This document shows positions 1-10,098 of a DNA stretch of 64,000 nt, piece after piece. Each line of letters opens with the position of its first letter. Positions within the stretch are counted from its first letter, which is position 1. The stretch comes from Scalesia atractyloides. Taxonomy: Eukaryota > Streptophyta > Magnoliopsida > Asterales > Asteraceae. Where the stretch lies: positions 25,374,249 through 25,438,248 of the forward strand of contig CAMTDV010000015.1 of the NCBI GenBank assembly GCA_947069175.1. The letters are read 5' to 3'. Made by a program: the position numbers and the translations under genes. The notes beneath the pieces are model-generated. The model was not told the DNA's origin. It searched no databases and saw nothing but the letters and a program-made list of their open reading frames with translations.

Positions 1-1032
1 TTTAACTATACATGTCAAACATATTCTGTGTTAAACAAAATGAAAGGTTCAGCTCGGGTTCGAGTATTTAATCCAAGCTGAGAGATGAGCTTGTATTCCG
101 CTAGTATTCAACTCGAGCTAACTCGTGTTAGGATAAAAACAAGTTTTAGCCGTCGAGTTACTCGAAATCGACTCACTAAAAACTCGAACTAAATGAGCTT
201 GTGCCCCAACTTCATATACACTTATGAGCCCAAACAAACCTAATATCTATATAAATATAGTAATTTGTATTTCATATGAAAAATATATTAAATCATTACA
301 ATGAAAATAACTACATACTATATATTATTATATTATAAAAAATATATACATGTATACAATGAAAAATCAAATAATAAACGAGTCAAGGTTTAGACATAGA
401 GCTCTTGGTTTTATTTTAATATCTTATGTTTTAGTGTTTTATAATTAAAAAGTTAAAATATTATGTATAAAATCAATATCCAATTATATTAGTTTCAAAT
501 AACACAATATCAACTACCAATTTACAACAAGAAATATAAAGGAATCAAACAACTGATCTGACTATGCTAAACACTGCTAAAAAGCAAATATTGTTACATT
601 GGGAAACAACTGTTAAGCTATCCTCGGTTGCTTTGTTGAATGAGAGAACTACCCTTTAGCTCAAAAGTTCAAATAAACAAACTGGTTTGAGCCAAATCAG
701 CTCGAGCTGAATTAATGAGTATACATCTATGGACCATGTTGACAAAATCAAGAACGAACATAAACGCATGTTTAATCAGGATCAAACAAGATTCCTTAAA
801 CTGAACTAATGGCATGAGTTGAGATCATGTTACTGCTTGATTCAATCACTCCAAGCAGAAAAATATACAAGTTATTAGACTTTTCAAACATGAAAGTCAA
901 TTTTACAAAACTTACTCTGCACTACTTATAAAAACATACAAGTCTTTACACTTTTCGCGTAATGGCCCGATTATATTATTGACTCGACTCGTTTTGCTCA
1001 TTTCATCATCATAAGTTGGCATATCGAGTGTT
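1..1032. other. intergenic DNA downstream of TL29
   Basis: AT-rich sequence with no convincing coding region. Positions ~45-200 and ~690-715 are rich in GAGCTCGAGCT-like and ACTCGAG-like words, similar in composition to the MITE at 34183-34656, so a worn related element is possible; no clean termini were found. An AATAAT word on the minus strand at 980-975 lies about 55 nt beyond the TL29 stop and could act as the polyadenylation signal. Confidence 0.4.
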
Positions 1033-4000
1033 TCACAGTTTGAGTTTTGAGAAGTCAAGTTTAGGGACAGCGTACGAGTATGCCTCGTAGTTGATGTTTT
1101 GACCCAAACAACTCATCTTTGTAAGAGTCGTTATCAAATCGACCTGAAAAACAAGATAAAGAATTTTATCATGTCTCAGGATAAAAGGCATTATCAAATC
1201 GACTTTTATAAAATTTATCAGAAAAAACTAAACCATTACATTTTACAAAAATAGGCGAACAACAACACCTAAGTTTGAAAATTCTGAGTTTTTTTGTTTA
1301 GAAACCCCACGTTTTATTTGCAATTTCACAGAATTGTTGGTTAGATTGCGATGAAAAGTCGATTACAGTAGTTTAAAAGGTTTGACCCGGTTCAGTAAAC
1401 AATGTGGCCCGGACCGGATTTGTGGATCGGATGCTAACCTCATAGTCGGTTTGGGAGACCGTTTCTCTGCTCCGTTGGTATTTTTCGACCCATTTAGCAA
1501 CATCTGGATCCGTTGCTAATTTGGCTTCAGTTGCCAGTTGATCTGGACCCAAGAATGCAGACATTACTGCCAGCTGCAAAATTTAATGAAGACAAATTTA
1601 TTGGATCTGTAAAAGGTGGTAATATTCACCAATTTATTATATATAAATGGGCTGATTCGGGTTAAATTTCATGTTAAATGGGTGCTTTAAAGTGAAACGG
1701 GGCGGAATTTGACCCGAAGTGTATTTAAATGCTTTTCAACCTCTAAAAATCTGTTAATTAAACAATAAATTAATACCATAATGATATAATTTTGTAAGAA
1801 TATTTTGTACATTAAAAGTTTTGAAATACAAGTGAAATGAAAATGAAAGAAAAAATTGGCGGGTCGACTCAACCCGACCAAACCCGTTTTGACGTGTACT
1901 AAAAGTCATCTTGTGACCACTGTTTTTTTTTTTTTGGCTGAGCGCGTTCTACATGCTCGGTGAGTTATCCGGCTAAGATAATTTAGGATACTTGACTCTC
2001 TGATGGTCAAACGTTCATGAAAAGTCAACCTCGATTAGAGTACTCTTGTGGAGAGCAAAATGAGAAGCTTACCGGGCGAGGACCGAATCCAAGGGCTATA
2101 AACTTGTCTTTCATTTCTTGAACGCTCGCTTTTGACCAGTCGGGTACTCTTCCCTCAGGATCAGGCTCTTGAGCATCCGACCGTCCAAATTGCCTATCGA
2201 ACAATCCCCACTATACAACAAAAAATACTTTAAAACAAAAAATGACAATGTGAAAATTAACTGAATCAGTAACACTGATAGATTGGTACAAATCACTACA
2301 ACAAGAAAAGCAAAAGGAAGCATGAAATATGTTGAGACAAACCAACCTGTCCACTTGATCCATACGCCGAGTATAACAGGTTTCCTTTTTCTTCATTGCC
2401 ACCACATTTTCGAATAGCCGAAGCCAAAAATGTAGCTTTAAGAGCACTTTGTGCTACACCAAAGGTAAATTAGTCAACATTTGACGTCCGGAAGTCAAAA
2501 CGATATCAAAACTGAAGTCTTTGTTGATATTTGAATTTGGAAAGTAGTAAGTTTGACAAAAATGAACTTTGATTCGAACCTGCTAATTGGATGAGATCAG
2601 AATATGAGATGGGTCCACCTTTCGAGTAAGAATCGATCTCTTTTTTTGCTTCCTCAACCAAAGATAAAGCAGCAGCGAGTCCACTGTTTTCCGGTCTGCT
2701 GATCTCCGCACTTCAAGTAAAAAGAAATATTCAAACATGTGAGATAAACCCGTAAAAAAGCATATGGTCCAAGTTGAAAAAATATACGAAATTGCATGCT
2801 AATTCAACTCATAGTTGTTAATAGCGAATAGCGACAAGGTACCTATATGCTACATAGCGAATAGCGACAAATAGCGACCGCTATTTTATAAATAGCGATA
2901 CACTAGAAATAGATTTTGAAATTTTTTATATGTATATTATATCAAAATACCCTAGTATATATGCTATTTTACATGTATATTTAACAAAAACCTATAATCC
3001 AGCTATTTTATAGCTATATATAATGGCTATTTACATTAAAAAATAAAGAAAAAATAATTGTCGCTATTTACGCTATCAGTCGGTACAACCCAAATAGCGA
3101 CACTTCATCGATTCGCTACATAGCGCGCTATAGCTGCTATTGACAACTATGATTCAACTAATGGTCATATATTGATTGGCGGGTTGTAAACAGATTAAAC
3201 AAGTCAACTGGGTTGAGGGGTTGTAAATGGGTTGTCACTAAGTTGTAAACGGGTTAAGGGGTCATAGACCGGTTGTGAAAAATGGGTTAAACGGGCCACA
3301 AACAAGATGTGGTAAATGGGTTAAACAAGCCACAAACAAGATGTTCAATCTTTTCCGGGACGAAGAGATACAAGCTTACCTGAACCGTATGGATCCATTC
3401 GGGCCTCCAGTTTTTGTAGCCTACAAGAGGAACGATAAACAAAACAAAATTTTACTAATTACACAGTTTTAACTAAACTATAGAGAAATAGACTCTAAAA
3501 ATCGACCTTATCGTATGTCACAGCATCATTAAGTGCTAATGTTAATACGGGTGAAATGAGCTCTGGATTTGCCTGAAACATATACAAAAAGTGAGGGGTT
3601 TTTTTTTCTAAAAGGGTAAGCAACCGTATGATGAATAAAAAAAAATTATCATGATTCACCTTTAGGGCCGTATAGAGGGTTGTCTTTATACTTGCTGTGA
3701 AATTAGAGATAAAAATCAGAAAAAATAAAAAGTTTAACTATTTGATAACACAATATGCGTATTTGCTGGTTCGTGTTCTTGCACACTCATATGAACGAAT
3801 GCTTTTAAATTGTAAGTCATATAAACAAATTTTTTAGCAATTTGTTTGTTAACCAGGAACATTCAATGGTTATCCCGATCACGAGATCCATTGATCAAGT
3901 GACCAACTTTGACTGAGTTGTTATAGACTAACAATGTATGAATTAAGTATAGTTTATGCAGCAATAGGAACATATATAATCAGTTAACTACAAATGTAAC

Positions 4001-5999
4001 TCAGCATTTTGAACTTCTACAAGATTGTAGAAATGTTTTTATGGAAAAATAATTCAAATCTAAACATGATGAACCTTAGGAGATAGATTAAAGAAAACTT
4101 TTGTAGTAATTAAAAGGCATAATATATAGGGATAACGCCCAACTATTCATCTTTCGTTGAGGACCAAGTATGAATCAAGTTTCGTTTATACCGAACGGTC
4201 GAAAAAATTAAGGGATATTTTCCTCATTCAATATGTTTTTGGTGAAATTTGATATAACCAAATGGATACACATTTAGTAGTTTCAGACTTTCAGCAATTA
4301 TGTTGCCTTGGTGAAAAAGGTTGAAAGTTGGGTAACCTCCTTATACATTATACTAGTTAAAATATAAATACTGTTCCCATTTTGCTAGAAAAATTATAAG
4401 TACAATGCTTGAAATCAAAGAAAATAGAAGTAAAAGAAAACAAGTATATTGCCTATAGAATGAATGATTAAACAAAAGTAGATCGTTATTTATTGCAATT
4501 TTTCCAACTATAAACAGAACATTATAGGTGACTTTTAGACTCCATGTATTGACAACTTGACAAGTGAACCCTTGAACCGATATGGGGGTCAACGGGTTGA
4601 CTGGTCAAACCCTTGATTCATAACGTTTTCAAGATTGATATTGACGATTATCTTACTGGGTAAAGGTTGTATATAGTACTCACATTATTTGGCATAACCA
4701 TGAGTTAAAAATACATGCACCAATTTCAACCCATATGCTTGGCAACGGGTCGGTTTGGCTTATGTTATATCCCTAGCAGTAAAATAAGCAAACAGCACTT
4801 AAATAATACCAGTCAAACTAAATTACCTATTTTTATAAACTAAATGAGAAATGAGAAGCTTACACTGAAAATCCGAACGTTGTCTTCGCTGTATCAGATC
4901 AGCAGCGTTGGCTACCTCCACAAAAGGGCTTGTGATCGGGCTTTCCTATGAGAGAGAACAACTGGCAGAAACTCATGATCACATCACTCTAATTCAAGTA
5001 AGATCTATGCATTACTTCTATGCAATTAGCCAATAGAGTTACACTTAAGTCCCACACAATCACACATACATAAAAAACATCACTTGTACATTAGGTCTAA
5101 TTGGTCACTTTCTGACATGTTCTTTACAAGTTGTAGGTTAAGGAGTGTTTATAAACCGTCGAAACCAACTGAACCACCCATCGCATATAAAAGTTAGCCG
5201 GTTTGAAATATATACGGTCTGGTTCACGGTTCGGTAGTAGCTGGTTTGGAACCAACCGTATAAACTGAACCAGCCGTTTAACATTTAGTTTCTATTCTAA
5301 CTTTTCATTTTAGGAACAAAAGTTTTGTATATATATATATATATTATCTTATATTCATGAACATCTTTATAACTTTTTACAAGTTAACTTAAGTTATGCT
5401 TTTTTTAAAATACTTTTTTCGCCTAAACCTGCCAAACTGTTAAAACGAATCGTCAAAGCCGTCATGTTCGGTCTGTCTTTTTCCAAAGCCTTTATAAGCG
5501 GTTCAGCCCAAAACTTTCATCAAAACCGACCGAACCAGACCATGAACACCCCTAGCAAGTCATGTTAATGCTAGATACAAGATAAGGCCCAACCCGACAA
5601 CAAGACCCGACCCATTAGGACCTAAACTCAAGAAGTGTCCCAGTAAATGTATAACATTCTGATTAAAGTTTCCAAAAAGTAAAGATCAACCATCTAGAAT
5701 GCTGAAAAAACTAAAAAAAAGTTATCAAATAGTAGCACAATTACCAGGCTAATGGCAGCCCCAAAGCATTTAAGAACCTCCCTCCTTCCAACACCATTGC
5801 TACCACCATCTTCAAGTTTACAACTAATCACACCCTGTTCAACAAACCAACACATAAATTCATGAAATTCATAATAAAAATTGATGATGATTTTAAAAAT
5901 GAATAAAAAGCTTACATAAGGAATTGGGCATCTGGAGGAGGGTGATGGAGTGTTTGGAAGCAGGGTTGGGACTGTTGAGAGGAATGAAACCAACCCCAT
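1033..5999 (-). CDS. TL29: Thylakoid lumenal 29 kDa protein TL29 (ascorbate peroxidase-like APX4), 11 exons
   Basis: Exons on the minus strand: 5999-5916, 5834-5745, 4945-4864, 3694-3660, 3572-3507, 3420-3380, 2710-2580, 2453-2347, 2210-2073, 1573-1439, 1143-1033. All junctions are GT-AG and the frame stays open for 339 residues before TGA. The product resembles TL29/APX4, a lumen protein associated with photosystem II; the family is known to lack ascorbate peroxidase activity. Residues 1-44 look like a stromal transit peptide. R45-R46 followed by a hydrophobic stretch and an A-N-A site (70-72) fit twin-arginine transport to the lumen. In the segment matching the distal heme pocket (about 105-132, ending in GGPNGSIRF) the catalytic Arg, Trp and His are T108, L111 and N112. 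The conserved C-terminal block around 275-300 (SRETVSQTDYE) is typical of TL29. The start is the only ATG giving a transit peptide. Introns 2 and 6 hold MITEs. Confidence 0.95.
2802..3159. mobile_element. hAT-type MITE in TL29 intron 6
   Basis: A 342-bp element (2810-3151) starts CATAGTTGT and ends ACAACTATG. It is flanked by a perfect 8-bp direct repeat ATTCAACT (2802-2809 and 3152-3159). The interior is AT-rich and dominated by repeats of ATAGCGA/TCGCTAT on both strands. An 8-bp target duplication with terminal inverted repeats and no coding capacity is the signature of a non-autonomous hAT element. Confidence 0.85.
3178..3345. repeat. degenerate tandem repeats in TL29 intron 6
   Basis: Short repeats built on GGGTTGTAAA and AAATGGGTTAAAC words. 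The block AATGGGTTAAAC..GCCACAAACAAGATG occurs twice in succession at about 3279-3308 and 3314-3342. They lie just upstream (in gene sense) of the hAT-type MITE. Confidence 0.6.
5135..5560. mobile_element. MITE-like element in TL29 intron 2
   Basis: The left edge reads AAGGAGTGTTTATAAACCG and the right edge GACCATGAACACCCCTA, an imperfect inverted pair resembling TAGGGGTGTT-type hAT ends. The interior is rich in GGTTCGGT/ACCGAACC words. I could not find a clean target duplication, so the exact ends are uncertain. A TA microsatellite lies at about 5327-5344. Confidence 0.45.
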
Positions 6000-6437
6000 T
6001 GTTGAATGTTGTTGATGATTATTGAATGTTTGAAATTGAGATTAGTATTATTATTGTTATTGTTATGATTATCAAGTGAAATCCATGTGGATATGTTGTG
6101 TGTGGGTTTTATCCTATCCTTGTTTTCTTTTAGTCCTATCTGGCTATCTGCACTTGATGACATGTCCTGTGATGGTTTGACCCGACCCAATCCATACATG
6201 AATTTGTATTAAAAAAACAAAGTAAATTGGTTAAACGGGTCAATTCACAAACTCCTCATGTTGATACGAGCCCAACCCATTTAGCATGGGTTTGACATGA
6301 CCCGAACCCATTTATACTAAAACCAAGTTTCAACCCTACGAATTTTATGTTTGATTCATGTGATGATTATGCCTAGAGTAGAATTTTGTAAAACATAAAT
6401 TGATGTTTTACATTACAATTGTGTCGATGTAGGTTGG
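6000..6437 (-). promoter_or_regulatory. TL29 upstream region
   Basis: Sequence 5' of the TL29 start codon. The first ~70 nt upstream of the ATG are rich in AAT/AAC triplets, as in a 5' UTR. On the minus strand around 6108-6121 lies GGATAGGATAAAAC, with two GATA-type words as found in light-regulated plant promoters. No canonical TATA box was recognised, which is common for photosynthesis genes. The role is inferred from position only. Confidence 0.35.
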
Positions 6438-6978
6438 TAGGGGCGTTTATCGGTTTAGTTTACGGTTTATTTGGTTTGGTATATTCAGTTTTCAAAATTT
6501 TGGACCCTAAACCAAAAATCAATCCAACCCAAATTAGGAATATGCAAACCGAACCAAATCCAACCAAATTCAATTTGGTTTGGTTTTGTTTCGGTTAAAA
6601 ACCAAACAAACCAAATTCAACCGAATTGATCCGAATACGTTTTTTCCTAATTTATATTCGTGTTTGTTCCGAACATCAACTCAGGAACTAGATTAGATTA
6701 AAAGTGAGTGGACTTTATTTTGAGTTGGTCTTTAGATTTAGGCATTTAGCATTTTTAATAATTAATTAAATTAACGGTTTATTTGGTTTTCCAAATAAAC
6801 CGAATAAACTAAATAATTAAAATAGTCGAATAAAAAACCGAACCAATAACCAAATTCACAATTCCGTTCCGGTTAAAAACCAAACCAAAAACGAAATTCG
6901 TTATTCAGATTGATTTTTTCAGTTATGATTACGGTTTTTATTTGATTTCGGTTATTTCTTCACACCCCTATAGGTTGG
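6430..6978. mobile_element. hAT-type MITE with 8-bp target duplication
   Basis: The element at 6438-6970 (533 bp) begins TAGGGGCG and ends CACCCCTA. It is flanked by the perfect direct repeat TAGGTTGG (6430-6437 and 6971-6978). The interior consists of AACCGAACCAAAT/ATTTGGTTCGG words in both orientations, so it can fold back on itself. No coding sequence. Confidence 0.85.
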
Positions 6979-7188
6979 TTTTTAGGAAATTTAGCAATAT
7001 ATTGCAATTGAAACTTAATGTTGGGTTGATAAAATTAGAGGATTTTTCTCTTTTAACCTAAATTGTGCAACTATATATATGAGAATTAGCAGTGAAAGAA
7101 AACGCGTAAAAATAAAGTTGCGATATGCTTAGAAAGATAGCGACAAATGTTTTATATTGATTGAAAACCATAAAAACGAATATGAGTA

Positions 7189-7752
7189 AGGAATATTGGA
7201 TTTTAATAATCTTAACTATTCGTCGTTGGCCGCCAACAGTCTAACTTCAAAAATAATCACTAGCAGTCGCAACTATTAACATATTGGCCACCAATGGACC
7301 CTGACTAACAGAAGCCTAACCTCGTTAGTCTCCGGTCGCCGGAAAACCGGTTTGGCCAGAAAAAAGTTTCTAAAGGTCCGATCTAAGGTTACAAAAAGGT
7401 TTGGGACGAAGATGTTAAGTCTTCCGGGCAAAAAGGTGAGTTTTTCGGCCAAAAAGATGTTTTCTGGCGAAAAAATGAGTTCTCCGACGACTTCAATAGT
7501 TGGGGCTTTTACTAGAAAAAGGTTCCTAAAGGTCCGTAATAAGGTTACAAAGAGGTTTGAGACGAAAATGTTGAGTTTTCTGACCAAAAACGTTTTTACT
7601 GCAACCGGAGACTAACGGCCTTAGGGTTCTGTTAGTCAGGGTCCATTGGAGGCCAATATGGTAATAGTTGGGACTGCTAGTGGTTATTTTTTAAGTTGGG
7701 ACTGTTGGTTGCCAACGACGAATAGTTTGGATTATTAAAATCCAATATTCCT
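7189..7752. mobile_element. foldback transposon with long terminal inverted repeats
   Basis: The ends form a 41-bp inverted repeat with about three mismatches, beginning AGGAATATTGGATTTTAATA. Inverted similarity continues inwards (GGTCCATTGG / CCAATGGACC) for over 100 bp per arm. The centre holds an imperfect direct duplication: the block around 7351-7418 recurs at about 7511-7578. The element shares its terminal GGATTTTAA motif with the one at 11511-11860, so both probably belong to one superfamily. The target duplication is unclear. Confidence 0.75.
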
Positions 7753-9380
7753 ATTAGTAATGGTTCTAATAGTATTGATGTTCGATCATAATCGAAGTGG
7801 TACCGGTACGGACCAGCTCGTTTCGGTTCACAAAGTTAGAGAACAAAAAAATAATTATATTTGACTCGTTCAATTTTGAGCAAAACTTTTATCGAAACGT
7901 AGATAAAAATAGGTACGTCACAACGGTATATTCGAAATATTATAAAGTATTATATTATTAGAATAACAAAAATGATAAACGACGTTAATCTAGAAAAAAA
8001 TGTGTTATATGTTTGATAACATGTACGTTTATACTATGATTAATTTATACATTACTACTTATAACTTGGTTTCATAAAAATAAAAAATAAAAAACTATAT
8101 TGAGTAGATAAAAATGGTGTTATGTTAATGGATTGTAGATAAGTAATTGGATTTTGGCAAGGAGGATATGCTTATTTTGCTTAGTGAACTAGATCGTGCT
8201 TATGGTGACGATATAAATATTTTTCTAATGGTGAATAATTACCTCCGCAATGTGTGTATGTAAAGCTAAATATTGAACTCTACTATGTGATTAAGTGTTA
8301 TAATTGTTAAACCCCAATGTGTGTATGTAAGGCTAAATATTGAACTATACTATATTATTAAGTGTTTTAACTTTTAAGTCTATAAACGTGTATGAGCTTT
8401 ATAGTTATATAAAATTTGTAAGGTTATGTCTTATACTATAAACGTGTTTAAGCTGTATGATTGTATAAAATTTGTTAGGCTATTGCTTACACATCACTCA
8501 TCTTTTCTTTTTTACTCACATCTCAGCATCACGTTATCGTATCTTCTCCGGTCACACACCACTCATCTCTCATTTTTTACTCACATCTCAGCACCACGTT
8601 ATATCTCCTCCCATCACTTACCTCCACCACTCAACCTTTGTTATACCCATCATTGATCTATCACTCTTTTTTAAAATTTTTAAGCACAGCTAGATATTAT
8701 TAGTTTTCAAAAATAACATCTATAAGATTATTTCAATACCGTTAATGAGCAAAAATCCTCCCCCTCACGTAAACAGTATTCAATTTTTCTTTCAGTATTG
8801 GTTGTGCAGGTGATTGGTCCAATTTCTTTTTCTTCTTTGGTATATAGTCACAAGCTCAAGTTACAAACTTTTATTGCATCTTATATTTTAATTCTTCCCT
8901 TGTAGTATTAATATTAGTAAAAGTACAAAATAATCATTATTATTTATTTATAATTTTATTAATCCTTTATTTTATAAATTTATTCAACTATAATCATAAT
9001 TTTTATTATTAATTTAAGCCAGATTTAATGATGTTTTTTTACCGTTTCGACTTAGTTATTATTTTCTATCATAATGTTTATAAATGTATTTAACCATAAT
9101 TATAATAATTATTATTAGTTCAAGCCCGCTTCAATAATGTTTTTTTTACCGTTTCTACTTAGTTATTCGTTTTGGTCTAAAGTTATTATTTTCTACCATA
9201 ATATTTATGTTTCGGCCTAAATTTGTGAGTTTACCCACCGCAACGCGCATGTATGGTTCAACGTTTTTACATTTATTTTTTTTCCAATTTACCGGTCCCG
9301 CCGCAACACGCAAATCCAAAAATACTAGTTAATATTGATAATTAAAAAGATGAAAAGTTACATTCCTTGAAAAAAAAATA
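7753..9380. other. AT-rich intergenic DNA with local duplications
   Basis: No gene recognised. A block containing AATGTGTGTATGTAA.GCTAAA is duplicated at about 8249-8279 and 8313-8344. A second block (CTATAAACGTGT..AAAATTTGT) is duplicated at about 8381-8418 and 8436-8475. A pyrimidine-rich stretch with repeated CACTCATCT and TCACATCTCAGCA words follows (8490-8660). Around 9228-9320 the words CCGCAACGCGCATG and CCGCCGCAACACGC resemble ends of a repeat family, but no pair of termini was found. Confidence 0.4.
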
Positions 9381-9600
9381 CAAGATAATCGTCATCGCTG
9401 ATTGGTAGTGCCCAAATATGTTTCATCAGATCTGAGCGTAGTGTTGTTGTGTGTATCTTGGTTGTGTAATACGCATGTAGTAGACTCTCGTTGTGCATCA
9501 TCAATTTATTCAAAATCTTCATCAGTGTCATGTTCATCGTAGTGTCTCGACCTTAATCTTCAGGAATCATGTTATGCAATATGACACAAGCGTACAGATA
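9381..9600 (-). pseudogene. PIF/Harbinger transposase C-terminal remnant
   Basis: On the minus strand the translation runs LYACVILHNMIPED, a stop codon, then a variable stretch and TLRSDLMKHIWALP. Plant Harbinger nuclease proteins end with a ..CVILHNMI.ED.. block and a later ..LR.DL..HIW.. block, in that order and at about that spacing. The fragment has at least one stop and one frame change between the blocks, and nothing upstream matches the catalytic domain clearly. It is a dead fragment. Confidence 0.6.
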
Positions 9601-10069
9601 GAATTATGTTCCTAATTTTGTTTGGTGACAATGCTTGTGTCACGTTTCAAACTATGTGCCAACTTTGCTCATTCCATATCCTTAATTTTATTTTTTTTGT
9701 CATCTTTACCTAGTGAAAGATTCTTGAACTATAACTTTTTTTTTGGTTGAAGCAAAACAATGCAACACATGTATACCAAACAGGTTTTGTGATCAGAATT
9801 TAAAAAAAAAACTGTTATAAGCTAAACGTGAGTAACATCTGAATAAACAGAAAGGTGTATATAATTTAACTTCCTATCTTCTCTATTTCATTGCTTTAAA
9901 TAAGAATGGATTGAATACACAAACTACTTGTAAAGTATGCCACCCAAACCATCTCCAAAATCTCATCTTTTTCAAGGATATACAACGCCTGCAATATGCG
10001 AAAAGGCAAGCAGCCACATCATCACGCTTCACATCACAATGTATACAAAACAAGATGCTTTAGGCTTAC
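9601..10069. other. intergenic DNA between Harbinger remnant and O-fucosyltransferase gene
   Basis: AT-rich, with no supported coding feature. It contains the 3' flank of the gene ending at 10099. Confidence 0.4.
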
Positions 10070-10075
10070 TTTATT
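10070..10075 (-). promoter_or_regulatory. polyadenylation signal AATAAA of the O-fucosyltransferase gene
   Basis: A canonical AATAAA on the minus strand starts 24 nt beyond the stop codon at 10099. This is a plausible near-upstream element for 3'-end formation. Confidence 0.5.
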
Positions 10076-10098
10076 TGGTTAGAACCTGTTTTGACAAG

